Source: Loktanella atrilutea (GTDB taxonomy: Bacteria; Pseudomonadota; Alphaproteobacteria; Rhodobacterales; Rhodobacteraceae). Taken from it: 64,000 bases of DNA. The stretch lies in contig NZ_FQUE01000001.1 of assembly GCF_900128995.1 (NCBI RefSeq), positions 558,001 to 622,000 on the forward strand, read 5' to 3'. Under the pieces are notes generated by a model. That model did no database searches and was not told the DNA's origin. It worked only from the letters and a program-made list of their open reading frames with translations. Numbering within the stretch: position 1 is the stretch's first letter; each line of letters starts with the position of its first letter. Positions 34,504 through 43,245 of the stretch are shown piece after piece. Made by a program: the position numbers and the translations under genes.

Positions 34504-34548
34504 CGCACGCGGCCTGACAAGCCCCCGCCGTGGGGGAAACCGCGTGCG
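34504..34548. repeat. Two-tier stem-loop between the RDD gene and bpt
   Basis: Outer arms CGCACGCGG (34504-34512) and CCGCGTGCG (34540-34548) are perfect 9-bp complements. They enclose an inner CCCCC / GGGGG hairpin (34522-34526, 34532-34536). It lies just upstream of the bpt start on the transcript, with no T-run. A terminator for the RDD gene or a leader structure for bpt are both possible. Confidence 0.55.
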
Positions 34549-34604
34549 GGCTGAAATTCCGCCGACGGTATAGGGGCCTTCAGGGGAAGACCCGGTGTCG
34601 AGGG

Positions 34605-35060
34605 TCAGGCCGGCCTGTTGATCGCCGTCGTCCCCAGCACATGGTCGGTCAGACCCTTGCCCCGCGGCGTCACCGCCATCATGCCCGCGCTGATCAGCTG
34701 CAGCGGTGCCGTGATGACCGAAACGGTGTAGCCCAGCGTGTGCCAGAACGCCATGGTTCCGGTAAGGCGCGCGCCCGACATCTCTCGCAACTCGATCCCC
34801 ATCAGGCGCATGCCCCATGTGGCAGAGGCGCCGGCGATCGTGAACCAGCGGTAGGTGAATCCGACCGCCAGCATCAGCAGCGGAAAGAAGAAGACCGCTG
34901 TGAAGGCGGTGAAGGGGACGATCAGCAGGGACACGATCAGGACGAGCGTCACGTCCAGCAACCAGGCGAGGGCCCGCTTGGTCGGCACACCGGCGTAGAA
35001 GGCGGCGTCCCGGTCGGGATCGGGCAGGCCGGTCATGGTGGTCATCGGGGCGGTGATCAT
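34605..35060 (-). CDS. RDD family membrane protein
   Basis: A 151-aa integral membrane protein of the RDD family, whose function is generally unknown. Hydrophobic helices are [43 protein letters not shown] and [16 protein letters not shown]. The RDD-type motif with Arg and Asp (KRALAWLLD) and [13 protein letters not shown] are typical. Start at 35060 behind AAGGAGACG. Confidence 0.88.
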   Translation of the reverse strand: MITAPMTTMTGLPDPDRDAAFYAGVPTKRALAWLLDVTLVLIVSLLIVPFTAFTAVFFFPLLMLAVGFTYRWFTIAGASATWGMRLMGIELREMSGARLTGTMAFWHTLGYTVSVITAPLQLISAGMMAVTPRGKGLTDHVLGTTAINRPA

Positions 35061-35127
35061 CGGTGGCGTCTCCTTGCGTGCGGGTGGCGAAGGGGGCGGC
35101 CCGATGGGTCGGGCCGCCCCGTGTGTC

Positions 35128-35553
35128 TCAGTTGTCGTCCTGCGGGGCCGGTGCGGGCGCATCGCCCTTGCGGTCGGCCATGAACTGGTCGAATTCCGCC
35201 TTGTCCTTGGCGTCGCGCAGACGGCCCAGGAAATCGGCAAAGCTGTCCTGCTCTTCCTGCAGACGGCGCAGCGTCTCTTCCTTGTAGGCGTCGAAGGCGC
35301 GGTTGCCAGAGGATTGGGACACGCCACCGCCGAAGGGACGGGTCATGGCGCGGACGGGGGTATTGCGGGAAAACATGCGCTTGCTCCAGATCATGTAGGC
35401 GAGGAGGGCGAGGCCGGCGGGCCAGGCCACGACGAAACCGACGATCATGGCAGCGATCCATGCCCCGCGACCGCGGGCGTCAAGCCAGGCTTCGGCGCGC
35501 CGCAGCCAGACCATCGGGCCCGTGGCAGTGGCGTAGGTAGGGGTCGAATACAT
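35128..35553 (-). CDS. DUF2852 domain protein
   Basis: A 141-aa protein of the DUF2852 family, found mainly in alphaproteobacteria, of unknown function. One membrane helix (WIAAMIVGFVVAWPAGLALLAYMIWSK, read as a continuous hydrophobic segment) is followed by a charged region predicted to form a coiled coil (AYKEETLRRLQEEQDSFADFLGRLRDAKDK), then an acidic tail. The start at 35553 (MYSTPTYATATGP) leaves an upstream region with three operator-like half-site groups, suggesting tight regulation. Confidence 0.85.
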   Translation of the reverse strand: MYSTPTYATATGPMVWLRRAEAWLDARGRGAWIAAMIVGFVVAWPAGLALLAYMIWSKRMFSRNTPVRAMTRPFGGGVSQSSGNRAFDAYKEETLRRLQEEQDSFADFLGRLRDAKDKAEFDQFMADRKGDAPAPAPQDDN

Positions 35554-35578
35554 CGGGTGTGCTCCTGTCGGTTGAGGG

Positions 35579-35597
35579 ATGTAAATGTCTTTCACAT
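35579..35597. promoter_or_regulatory. Operator-like palindrome 1 upstream of DUF2852 gene
   Basis: ATGTAAATGTCTTTCACAT: 7-bp arms of the form ATGTRAA / TTYACAT around a 5-nt centre, with extra flanking symmetry (GGG...CCC, 35576-35600). It is 26 bp upstream of the start codon. The same pattern recurs at 35637-35655, and a half-site ATGTGAA lies at 35605-35611. Confidence 0.6.
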
Positions 35598-35636
35598 CCC
35601 TGATATGTGAACGCCCTCCGCGCTGCACAAGGGGTG

Positions 35637-35655
35637 ATGTGAACGATTTTTACAT
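35637..35655. promoter_or_regulatory. Operator-like palindrome 2 upstream of DUF2852 gene
   Basis: ATGTGAACGATTTTTACAT: the same 7-5-7 architecture as the copy at 35579-35597, with centres 58 bp apart. The two copies and one half-site suggest cooperative binding by one regulator. Confidence 0.6.
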
Positions 35656-35851
35656 AGGCGCTGGCAGAGTTTCATGACGGCTAAACAGCGAGAGGTTCGC
35701 CACCTCACGACGGAGCTCGGCGCGGCAGAACCTTGGGGTGGAAGGCGCGGCCGTCATCGATCGGTCGGATCAGGTCATACCGCCACAACGTGTATCATCA
35801 TGCGGCGCCGAGGCGTTCAGTCGGCGTCGGATGGCAGTGTCGCCCGGCGCT

Positions 35852-36763
35852 TCAGCTCCACGGACCGCTGCGGCGGCTCTTGCGGATCAGAGGGACCGTG
35901 CTGGCGGTGGCGCGGGGGCCACGGGGGGCGGACCCCTGTGCCATCCGGCGCAGGGCAGCGACGCGGTTCTCTGTCGCCGGGTGGGTGGAGAAGAGCTTGT
36001 CGTGGCCGTGGGCGTGCAGCGGGTTGATGATGAACATGTGCGCGGTCGCGGGGTTGCGCTCGGCCGCATGGTTGTCGATCCGGGCGGCACCCTGCTGGAT
36101 GCGTTCCAGCGCCCCGGCGAGCCAGAGGGGATTGCCGCAGATCTCGGCGCCGATGCGGTCGGCCTCGTATTCGCGCGATCGGCTGATGGCCATCTGCACC
36201 AGCGCCGCGGCGAGGGGCGCGAGGATCATCATGGCGAGCGTGCCGACCAGCCCCAGCCGCTCGCGCGAGCCGCCGAAGAACATGGCGAAGTTGGCAAGCA
36301 TGGAGATCGCCCCGGCAAAGGTCGCGGTCACGGTCATGATTGCCGTGTCATGGTTGCGGATGTGCGCGAGTTCATGGGCGACGACGGCGGCGACCTCTTC
36401 CCGGCGAAGCGATTGGAGCAGACCGGCGGTCACGGCGACGGCGGCGTTGGCGGGGCTGCGCCCGGTCGCGAAGGCGTTCGGCTGGGGCGTGTCGATCAGG
36501 TAGACGGCGGGCATGGGCAGATTTGCGTTGCGGGCAAGGTCAGAGACCATGGCATGCAGGCCCCATCGGTCACCCGGCTGGACCGGCCGGGCGTTGTGCA
36601 TCCGCAGCACCATCTTGTCGGAGTTCCACCACGAGAAGGCGTTCATCGCCACCGCGACGACGAAGGCGACGGCGATGCCGCCGGTGCCGGCCAGCAGATA
36701 GCCGACGCCCAGAAAGAGCGCCGTCATCGCGGCCATCAGGATGGCTGTCTTGGCGTAACCCAT
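35852..36763 (-). CDS. htpX: Zinc metalloprotease HtpX
   Basis: Membrane protease (M48B) that degrades misfolded membrane proteins alongside FtsH. The 303-aa protein has N-terminal membrane helices ([38 protein letters not shown]), the zinc motif HELAH in [13 protein letters not shown], two further hydrophobic segments, and the third ligand Glu in [13 protein letters not shown]. The start at 36763 is preceded by CGAGGAGAC. Confidence 0.95.
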   Translation of the reverse strand: MGYAKTAILMAAMTALFLGVGYLLAGTGGIAVAFVVAVAMNAFSWWNSDKMVLRMHNARPVQPGDRWGLHAMVSDLARNANLPMPAVYLIDTPQPNAFATGRSPANAAVAVTAGLLQSLRREEVAAVVAHELAHIRNHDTAIMTVTATFAGAISMLANFAMFFGGSRERLGLVGTLAMMILAPLAAALVQMAISRSREYEADRIGAEICGNPLWLAGALERIQQGAARIDNHAAERNPATAHMFIINPLHAHGHDKLFSTHPATENRVAALRRMAQGSAPRGPRATASTVPLIRKSRRSGPWS

Positions 36764-36870
36764 GGCTGTCTCCTCGCAGATGTTCACCGTGCATATGGTG
36801 GATCGCGTGGATTTTGGAAGGGTCTGCCGGCCGCCAAAATCGGGCATGCCGTCGCGACCGAAGATCGGGA

Positions 36871-37617
36871 TCAGCCGACGCGTCGCAGGAATGATACGGT
36901 GCGCGGGTCCTGCGGATTGTCCAGCAGGTCGGCGGGCGGGCCCTGTTCCACGATGCGGCCCGCGTCCATGAAGATGATGCGGTCGGCGATCTCGCGCGCG
37001 AACTGCATCTCATGCGTGACGATCAGCATGGTCTGGCCCTTGTCCGCGACGCGGCGCATCAGGTCCAGCACCTCGCCCACCCATTCGGGGTCAAGGGCGG
37101 AGGTCGGCTCGTCGAAGAGCATCAGGTCCGCGTCCAGCGCCATCGCGCGCCCGATGCCGACGCGCTGCTGCTGACCGCCGGAGAGGGCAGCGGGGTAGGA
37201 GTCCGCCTTGTCGGACAGCCCGGTCTCCTTCAGGATCGTGTCGGCGCGGGCGTCGGCCTGCGCCTGGCTTTGCCCCTTCACCGTGACGAGGGCCTGCGTG
37301 ATGTTCTGCCGCGCGGTCTTGTTGGCGAAGAGCGCGTAGTTCTGGAACACGAAGGACGTGCGCCGCCGCAGGGCGAGGATCTGCGCCTTCGTCGCCCGAC
37401 CGGCGTCGACGGTCAGGTCGCCGACACGGATCGTGCCCGCATCTGGCCGGTCAAGGAAATTGAGGCAGCGCAGCAGCGTCGACTTGCCCGTGCCGGACGG
37501 GCCGATCACCACGACCCGTTCCCCCGGCGCGATGTCGAGGTCGATGTCGCGCAGCACGTGGGTGTCGCCGAAGGACTTCGTCAGCCCGGAGAGAGAGATG
37601 GCAGCGGTCGCGGTCAT
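36871..37617 (-). CDS. Amino acid ABC transporter ATP-binding protein
   Basis: A 248-aa ATPase of the polar amino acid uptake family. Walker [11 protein letters not shown]-loop [13 protein letters not shown], signature LSGGQQQR, Walker [15 protein letters not shown] and the H-loop [13 protein letters not shown] are all intact. It overlaps the permease gene by 4 nt; the ATPase is the last of three genes of one importer. Confidence 0.95.
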   Translation of the reverse strand: MTATAAISLSGLTKSFGDTHVLRDIDLDIAPGERVVVIGPSGTGKSTLLRCLNFLDRPDAGTIRVGDLTVDAGRATKAQILALRRRTSFVFQNYALFANKTARQNITQALVTVKGQSQAQADARADTILKETGLSDKADSYPAALSGGQQQRVGIGRAMALDADLMLFDEPTSALDPEWVGEVLDLMRRVADKGQTMLIVTHEMQFAREIADRIIFMDAGRIVEQGPPADLLDNPQDPRTVSFLRRVG

Positions 37618-38288
37618 CGGGCGTGCGCCTTGTTGAGCCAGATTTCAAGATGCCGCTGCGCGAAGGCCAGCGCCTCTACCATGACCCAGTAGATCGCGGC
37701 GACGACGAGGAAGGCTTCGAAATAAAGGAAGCTGCCCGCCGCTTCCTTCTGGGTGGCGCCCATCAGTTCGGTGACGCCCAGCGTGAAGGCGAGAGAGGTG
37801 CCCTTGATCATGTCGATGAAGTAGTTGACCAGCGTCGGCGCCGCGACGCGGGCGGCCTGCGGCAGGATGATCTGGCGCATCATCTGGCCCTGCGTCATGC
37901 CGACGGCCTGCGCCGCCTCCCACTGGCTGCGGTCGACGCCGAGGATCGCCGCGCGGATGCTTTCGGCCATGTAGGCGGAAAAGTGCAGCGTCAGCCCCAT
38001 GATCGTGGCGGTGACACCGTTGATGTTGCCGAGGAACGCCAGCACCTGCGGCAGGCCGTAGTAGAACAGGAAAAGCTGCACCAGTAGCGGCGTGCCCCGG
38101 AAAAAGCTGATGAAGAGCCGCACCACCCAGTCGAGGATGGGCACGCGGAAGACCCGTTCCACCGCCATGACCGACGCCAGCACCAGCGCGCAGACCATGC
38201 CGATGATCGCCATGAACAGCGTCAGCGGCACGTAGCCCAGCAGGACGGGCACCAGACCCCACATGTATTCCAGGTCGAGCGCCCGCAC
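37614..38288 (-). CDS. Amino acid ABC transporter permease
   Basis: A 224-aa HisM/YecS-type permease with about five membrane helices. It carries the EAA loop DRSQWEAAQAVGMTQGQMMRQIILPQAARVAAP (seen as adjoining motifs) that docks on the ATPase. GTG start at 38288, 4 nt after the binding-protein stop. Sequence resembles cystine-type permeases, but specificity is not certain. Confidence 0.93.
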   Translation of the reverse strand: MRALDLEYMWGLVPVLLGYVPLTLFMAIIGMVCALVLASVMAVERVFRVPILDWVVRLFISFFRGTPLLVQLFLFYYGLPQVLAFLGNINGVTATIMGLTLHFSAYMAESIRAAILGVDRSQWEAAQAVGMTQGQMMRQIILPQAARVAAPTLVNYFIDMIKGTSLAFTLGVTELMGATQKEAAGSFLYFEAFLVVAAIYWVMVEALAFAQRHLEIWLNKAHAR

Positions 38289-38292
38289 GGGT

Positions 38293-39045
38293 TTACTCGG
38301 CGACCGTGATGTCGGAGCCGAACCACTTGTCGGAAATCTCGGCCAGCGTACCGTTCTCCTTCAGCGTGGTGATCGCGGCATCGACCCGGTCCCGCAGGGC
38401 AAGGCCTTCCTCATCGTTGCGGAAGGGCAGGGCGTTGCGGATCTCGCTGAAGGGCTTGCCGGCCAGCGCCAGCGGCAGCGGGCTTTCGGCGATCAGCTGG
38501 GCCGAGGACACGCGGTCCATCACGAAGGCATCGACGCGGCCAAGGGCCGTGTCCTGTGCGATGTTGGACTCGTAGGTGCGGATGTCGATCTCTTCCGCGT
38601 TGGGCAGGCCGTTCAGCAGTTCCTCGAAGTTCGAGCCGAGGTTCACCGCCACGGTCTTGCCGCTCAGGTCGGCGGGGCCGGTGATCGTGTCCTCGTTGCC
38701 CTTCTTCACCACGACCTGCGCGCCGTCAAAGACGTAGGGTTGGGAAAATGCGAACTTGGCCTCACGCTCCGGCGTGATGGTGATCTGGTTGGCGATGGTG
38801 TCGATCCGGCCCGAATCCAGCGCGCCGATCAGGCCCGAGAAGGACATGGTGACGAAGTTCACGTCGTCGCCCGTCTCTGCGGCGATGGCGTTGATGAAAT
38901 CGACCTCGAACCCCTGCAGTTCGTCCAGTTTCACGAAGGTGAAGGGGAAATAGCCGCCGGACATGCCGACGTTCAGGGTATCGGCCTGTGCGGTGCCGAT
39001 GGTGGCGGCCAGCGTCAGGGCTGCGAGGGCGGTGGATTTCAGCAT
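38293..39045 (-). CDS. Amino acid ABC transporter substrate-binding protein
   Basis: A 250-aa periplasmic family 3 solute-binding protein. Signal peptide MLKSTALAALTLAATIGTAQA, then the typical YFPFTFVKLDELQGFEVDFI, FSGLIGALDSGRIDTIANQITIT and KTVAVNLGSNFEELL motifs. The ATG at 39045 is taken since it begins the signal peptide; a TTG 21 nt upstream is less likely. Cystine or a similar polar amino acid is the best guess for the ligand. Confidence 0.93.
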   Translation of the reverse strand: MLKSTALAALTLAATIGTAQADTLNVGMSGGYFPFTFVKLDELQGFEVDFINAIAAETGDDVNFVTMSFSGLIGALDSGRIDTIANQITITPEREAKFAFSQPYVFDGAQVVVKKGNEDTITGPADLSGKTVAVNLGSNFEELLNGLPNAEEIDIRTYESNIAQDTALGRVDAFVMDRVSSAQLIAESPLPLALAGKPFSEIRNALPFRNDEEGLALRDRVDAAITTLKENGTLAEISDKWFGSDITVAE

Positions 39046-39081
39046 GGGAGGTCTCGTTTCGGTCAAAGTGCATTGACCCGT

Positions 39082-39109
39082 CAGATAACATGGGGGCCTG
39101 CGACTTCAA
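39082..39109 (-). promoter_or_regulatory. Candidate promoter of the amino acid importer
   Basis: On the minus strand, TTGAAG (plus 39104-39109), 16 nt, then TATCTG (plus 39082-39087), about 37 nt upstream of the binding-protein start. Confidence 0.4.
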
Positions 39110-39256
39110 TGCAGCGGGGACCGGTCAGGACCGGCGTCCGGACAAACCCGCGGGGATCGGAAGATTTTCCCGTCCGCAGGTCGGATCGCGGAACGCTGTT
39201 CGTGCGTGCAGCCCGTGACCGGCGGGCGGGGCCGTCTTCGGATGCCCGACCGGTTC

Positions 39257-39754
39257 CTAGGCGAGGGCGTGCGGGCTGACGATCACCCCGTCGCAGTCCG
39301 CATAGATCCAATGGCCCGGCAGGACCGCAGCCCCGCCGAGCGTGAGGGCGGTGCCCGCCTGCGACGGTTGCGGGGTCCAGCCGCGCCGGGGCGTGGCGGA
39401 CAGGGCCATGACGCCCAGGGGCAGGGCGGCGATGCCACGCGAGTCGCGGATCGCGCCCCGGATCACGACACCGCGCCAGCCGTTCCGCACCCCCCGCTCT
39501 GCCAGCCGGTCGCCCATCACGCCCGTGTCCGTGATGCCGCCGGCATCGACGACGAGAACGCGCCCGTCTCCCGCCTGATCCAGTTGCGCCAGCACCGGGG
39601 TATGGTCGCGGTGGACCTGCAGCGTCTGGCAGGGCCCGAAGAAGGACCGCAGGCCACCGAAGGCGCGCAGCGGCAAGTCGATGACCGCGACCGTCTCGTG
39701 ATGCAGGTCGTAAAGGTCGGCGGTGACGATGTCAGGCTGCGGCGGCAGGGTCAT
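39257..39754 (-). CDS. RraA family protein
   Basis: A 165-aa protein of the RraA / 4-hydroxy-4-methyl-2-oxoglutarate aldolase fold. It begins TADLYDLHHETVAVIDLPLRAFGG and has the conserved GDRLAERGVRNGWRGVVIRGAIRDS, whose Arg and Asp bind substrate and metal in aldolase members. The family includes the RNase E inhibitor RraA and true aldolases or decarboxylases. Coupling (4-nt overlap) to an M32 peptidase and a peptide importer does not settle the role; length fits RraA. Confidence 0.85.
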   Translation of the reverse strand: MTLPPQPDIVTADLYDLHHETVAVIDLPLRAFGGLRSFFGPCQTLQVHRDHTPVLAQLDQAGDGRVLVVDAGGITDTGVMGDRLAERGVRNGWRGVVIRGAIRDSRGIAALPLGVMALSATPRRGWTPQPSQAGTALTLGGAAVLPGHWIYADCDGVIVSPHALA

Positions 39755-41259
39755 GTGGTCAGGTCATCCACCTTGGCGGTCAGGTCCGCGATGTAGGGCG
39801 CGGTGTCGAGCCCGCGGTCCGTGGCGCGGATCAGCGTCTCTTCGGGGGTGGAGGAACGGCCATGGGACCAGACGTTCGCGCGCATGTCTTCGAACAGCGG
39901 CTTGTAATCGCCGGACGCCAGCCCCTCTGCCACACCGGGTCGCGCCTGTGCTGCGGCGAAGAGCTGCGAGGACATGACGTTGCCCAGCGTGTAGGTCGGG
40001 AACGATCCGACGTAGCCGTGGCTCCAGTGCACGTCCTGCAGCACGCCGCGGGTGTCGTCGGGCACGTCGATGTCGAGCGTCTGCTTCATCTTCTCGTTCC
40101 AGACGGCGGGCAGGTCCATGGTGTCGATCGCGCCGCTCATCAGGTCGGCCTCGATTTCCGACCGGAGGATGATGTGCATGTCGTAGGTCAGCTCGTCCGC
40201 CTCGACCCGGATGAAGTCGGGCCGCACGCGGTTCACGGCGCGCCAGTATTCGTCCTGGGTCACGTCCGACAGCTGCTCGGGGAAATGTGCCTGCAGGTCG
40301 TCGTAGTGCAGCGCCCAGAACTGGCGCGACCGGCCGACGCGGTTTTCCCACATGCGCGACTGCGCCTCGTGCATCCCGAAACTGGCACCGCCGACGGCGT
40401 AAAGGTTCACAAGGTCGGTAGTAAAGATGCTGCGGGTGTGGTCCGGCGAGACGTTCTGTTCGTACATGCCATGCCCCGCCTCGTGCCAGAGCGCGAATGT
40501 GCCACCGGGCAGCCACTCCTCGCGGAAGCGCGAGGTGATGCGCACGTCGCCGCGGGTGAAGGAGATCTCGAACGGATGCGCCGTGTCGTCGAGGCGGCCG
40601 CGGTTCAGGTCGTAACCCATCTTCTGCGCCATCTTCAGGCCGAAGGCCTTCTGCTGCGGGATCGGGAAGGCGCGCGTCATGAAATCGTGTCGCGGCTGGG
40701 GCGCCGCCGCGGCGCGCTGGATCAGGGGGACAAGCGCCGCCTTCAGTTCGCCGTAGATGGTCTGCAGCCGGGCGTGGGTCATGCCCGGCTCGAACTGGCC
40801 GACCATCGCATCATAGGGATGGTCGCCGCCGATGGCTTCCGCGATGCGACGCTGCAGTTTCATCATCTTGTCCAAGGTCGGCGCGTAGGCTGCGAAGTCG
40901 TTCGACTGCCGCGCCGCGACCCAGGCGGAATGGGCGCGCGAGGACAGGGCGGCCTTCTCTTGCGTGACTTCGGCGGGGATGCGTTTCAGGATCTCGATCT
41001 CGCGGGTGGCCAGCGCCACGGCGCGGGCCTTCAGATCGTCGCCACTGCCCACCTCGTCCTGCGCCGCCTTCAGGGCGTCGGACATCGCATCGGACGTCGC
41101 CATCTCGCGCGCCAGCATGGTCAGGGTCGCGACCTGTTCGGCGCGGGCGTCGACGCCGCCCTCCGGCATCATCGTGCGGCTGTCCCAGGCGAGGACGTTC
41201 AGCGTGCAGAGCACGTCGTTGATCCGCGCGATGCGGTGTTGGAAGTCGGCGTAATTCAT
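39751..41259 (-). CDS. Carboxypeptidase M32
   Basis: A 502-aa thermostable carboxypeptidase-1 (Taq) family metallopeptidase that trims C-terminal residues of peptides in the cytoplasm. The zinc motif HEAGH is in FALWHEAGHGMYEQN, with the downstream Glu in FGMHEAQSRMWEN and family motif RVEADELTYDMHIILR. The start at 41259 (MNYADFQHRIARIND) overlaps the ABC ATPase stop by 4 nt, so peptide import and cleavage are coupled. Confidence 0.94.
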   Translation of the reverse strand: MNYADFQHRIARINDVLCTLNVLAWDSRTMMPEGGVDARAEQVATLTMLAREMATSDAMSDALKAAQDEVGSGDDLKARAVALATREIEILKRIPAEVTQEKAALSSRAHSAWVAARQSNDFAAYAPTLDKMMKLQRRIAEAIGGDHPYDAMVGQFEPGMTHARLQTIYGELKAALVPLIQRAAAAPQPRHDFMTRAFPIPQQKAFGLKMAQKMGYDLNRGRLDDTAHPFEISFTRGDVRITSRFREEWLPGGTFALWHEAGHGMYEQNVSPDHTRSIFTTDLVNLYAVGGASFGMHEAQSRMWENRVGRSRQFWALHYDDLQAHFPEQLSDVTQDEYWRAVNRVRPDFIRVEADELTYDMHIILRSEIEADLMSGAIDTMDLPAVWNEKMKQTLDIDVPDDTRGVLQDVHWSHGYVGSFPTYTLGNVMSSQLFAAAQARPGVAEGLASGDYKPLFEDMRANVWSHGRSSTPEETLIRATDRGLDTAPYIADLTAKVDDLTT

Positions 41260-42248
41260 GGAAGCTCCGGATCGGGAAGGTGGCAGGCGGCGACATGGCC
41301 GGGCCTGCGGGGGGTCAGTTGCGGCACGTCCGAAACGCAGCGGTCGAAGGCGTGCGGACAGCGGGTGTGAAACAGGCAACCGCTGGGCAGGTTGATCGGG
41401 CTCGGCAATTCGCCCTTGGCGGCCACGCGGCGGGTGCGGCGGGTCGGATCGACCTCTGGCGCCGCGGCCAGCAGGGCTTGCGTGTAGGGGTGCTTGGGCG
41501 CCTTGAACAGCGTTTCGGTCGGCGCGACCTCCACCACCTTGCCCAGATACATGACCGCCACGCGATGAGAGATGTGGCGCACCAGCCGCAGGTCGTGGGC
41601 CACGAAGACGACGGTGAGCGACAGGCGGTCCTGCAGTTCCAGCAGCAGGTTCACGACCTGTGCCTGCACGGAGACGTCGAGGGCCGAGACCAGTTCGTCG
41701 GCGACCAGCACCTCCGGCTCTACCGCCAGCGCCCGCGCGATGCCGATCCGCTGGCGTTGGCCGCCGGAAAAAGCGTGCGGCAGGCGGTCGGCGGCGTCCT
41801 GCGGCAGGCGCACGAGGTCCAGCAGTTCGGCGATGCGGGCGTCGATTTCGACCTTCGGGCGCATGTTGTGGACCCGCAGCGCCTCTGACAGGATCTGGCG
41901 GACGGTCATGCGGGGATTCAGGGACGAATAGGGGTCCTGAAAGATCATCTGGACCTTGGTGTTGAACGCCCGCCGGTCGGCGCCGGACAGGGTCGCGATG
42001 TCTGTGCCGTCATAGACCACCCGCCCGCCGTCGCAGTCGTGCAACCGCACGAGGCAGCGGGCGAGGGTGGACTTCCCGCAGCCGCTCTCGCCCACGATGC
42101 CCAGCGTCTCGCCCCTTTTCACGTCGAGGCTGACACCATTTAACGCGTGGACGGCCTTGATTGGCGCGCCCTTCACCACGTCCAGCAGCGAGCGACCGAA
42201 GGCAAAATCCTTGGAGACATCTTGGGCGGACAGCAGGGTGTCAGACAT
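41256..42248 (-). CDS. Peptide ABC transporter ATP-binding protein (DppF/OppF type)
   Basis: A 330-aa ATPase with Walker A GESGCGKST, Q-loop MIFQDPYSSLNPRMTV, signature FSGGQRQRIGIARAL, Walker B VLVADELVSALDVSVQAQV and the OppF C-terminal domain. That domain holds the Cys motif (PSGCLFHTRCPHAFDRC) that binds an iron-sulfur cluster in relatives. It overlaps the partner ATPase by 8 nt. Confidence 0.94.
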   Translation of the reverse strand: MSDTLLSAQDVSKDFAFGRSLLDVVKGAPIKAVHALNGVSLDVKRGETLGIVGESGCGKSTLARCLVRLHDCDGGRVVYDGTDIATLSGADRRAFNTKVQMIFQDPYSSLNPRMTVRQILSEALRVHNMRPKVEIDARIAELLDLVRLPQDAADRLPHAFSGGQRQRIGIARALAVEPEVLVADELVSALDVSVQAQVVNLLLELQDRLSLTVVFVAHDLRLVRHISHRVAVMYLGKVVEVAPTETLFKAPKHPYTQALLAAAPEVDPTRRTRRVAAKGELPSPINLPSGCLFHTRCPHAFDRCVSDVPQLTPRRPGHVAACHLPDPELP

Positions 42249-43245
42249 GGGACAGGGCCTTTTTCACGGGTGACCCGGCGGCGATGACGGCATCGCTGTT
42301 GTGACAGGCGGCGCGGTGGCCATCGCCGGTCAGATGCGGCCGGGTCCGGCGGCAGATGTCGGTGGCGAAGTCGCAGCGCGGGTTGAAGGCGCAACCCTGC
42401 GGGATCGCGGCCAGACCCGGCGGGGTGCCGTCGATGGACAGCAGCATGCTGCGCTCCGTCCCGGCCTGCGGAATCGAACCGAGCAGCCCGCGGGTATAGG
42501 CGTGACGTGGCTGGGCGAAGACCTGCGTCACGTCGCCTTCCTCCACGATGCGGCCCGCGTACATCACGGCCATCCGGTCGCAGGTCGCGGCGACGACGCC
42601 AAGGTCGTGTGTGACCAGCACGACGCTCATCGCCAGTTCGTCGCGCAGGTCAAGGATCAGGTTCAGGATCTGGTCCTGGATCGTCACGTCAAGCGCCGTG
42701 GTCGGCTCGTCCGCCAGCAGCAGCTTCGGGTCCGAGGCGAGGGCGATGGCGATCATCACCCGCTGGCGCATCCCGCCGGAAAACTGGTGCGGGAACTCGT
42801 CGAGGCGACGGGCCGAATCTGGGATGCCGACGAGGTCCATCAGCTCTTTCGCGCGGGCGTTGCGACCTTTGCGGTCCAGCTGCGTATGGGCGCGCAGGTT
42901 CTCCTCGATCTGCACGCGGACGGGCAGGACGGGGTTCAGGGCGGTCATCGGTTCCTGAAAGATCATCGAGATCTGGCCGCCGCGCACCGCCCGTAGCTCC
43001 GCGTCGGTCATGCGGACGATATCCTTGCCATGCCACGACACGGACCCGCCGACATGGCCGCCTACGGGCAGCAGCCGCAGCAGGGACCGCAGGGTGACGG
43101 ACTTGCCCGATCCACTCTCGCCCACTAGCCCCAGCACCTCGCCCGGCATGACGTCGAAGCTGACCTCGTTCACCGCGCGCAGGGCAGAGGCCCCTTGCCC
43201 GAAGGTCGCGGTCAGGTTGCGAACGGACAGGATCGGTTCGGTCAT
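42241..43245 (-). CDS. Peptide ABC transporter ATP-binding protein (DppD/OppD type)
   Basis: A 334-aa ATPase: Walker A GESGSGKSV, Q-loop MIFQEPMTALNPVL, signature FSGGMRQRVMIAIAL, Walker B LLLADEPTTALDVTIQDQI, then a C-terminal domain with the PQGCAFNPRCDFATDIC cysteines. The start at 43245 (MTEPILSVRNLTATFG) overlaps the permease stop by 4 nt. Confidence 0.94.
   Translation of the reverse strand: MTEPILSVRNLTATFGQGASALRAVNEVSFDVMPGEVLGLVGESGSGKSVTLRSLLRLLPVGGHVGGSVSWHGKDIVRMTDAELRAVRGGQISMIFQEPMTALNPVLPVRVQIEENLRAHTQLDRKGRNARAKELMDLVGIPDSARRLDEFPHQFSGGMRQRVMIAIALASDPKLLLADEPTTALDVTIQDQILNLILDLRDELAMSVVLVTHDLGVVAATCDRMAVMYAGRIVEEGDVTQVFAQPRHAYTRGLLGSIPQAGTERSMLLSIDGTPPGLAAIPQGCAFNPRCDFATDICRRTRPHLTGDGHRAACHNSDAVIAAGSPVKKALSHV

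Larger units (their letters stand above)
35554..35851. other. Intergenic region between DUF2852 gene and htpX
   Basis: About 298 bp without a convincing gene. The first 100 bp next to the DUF2852 gene are AT-rich and hold the repeated operator-like palindromes described separately. The remainder, up to the htpX stop, shows no clear terminator or conserved ORF. Confidence 0.6.
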
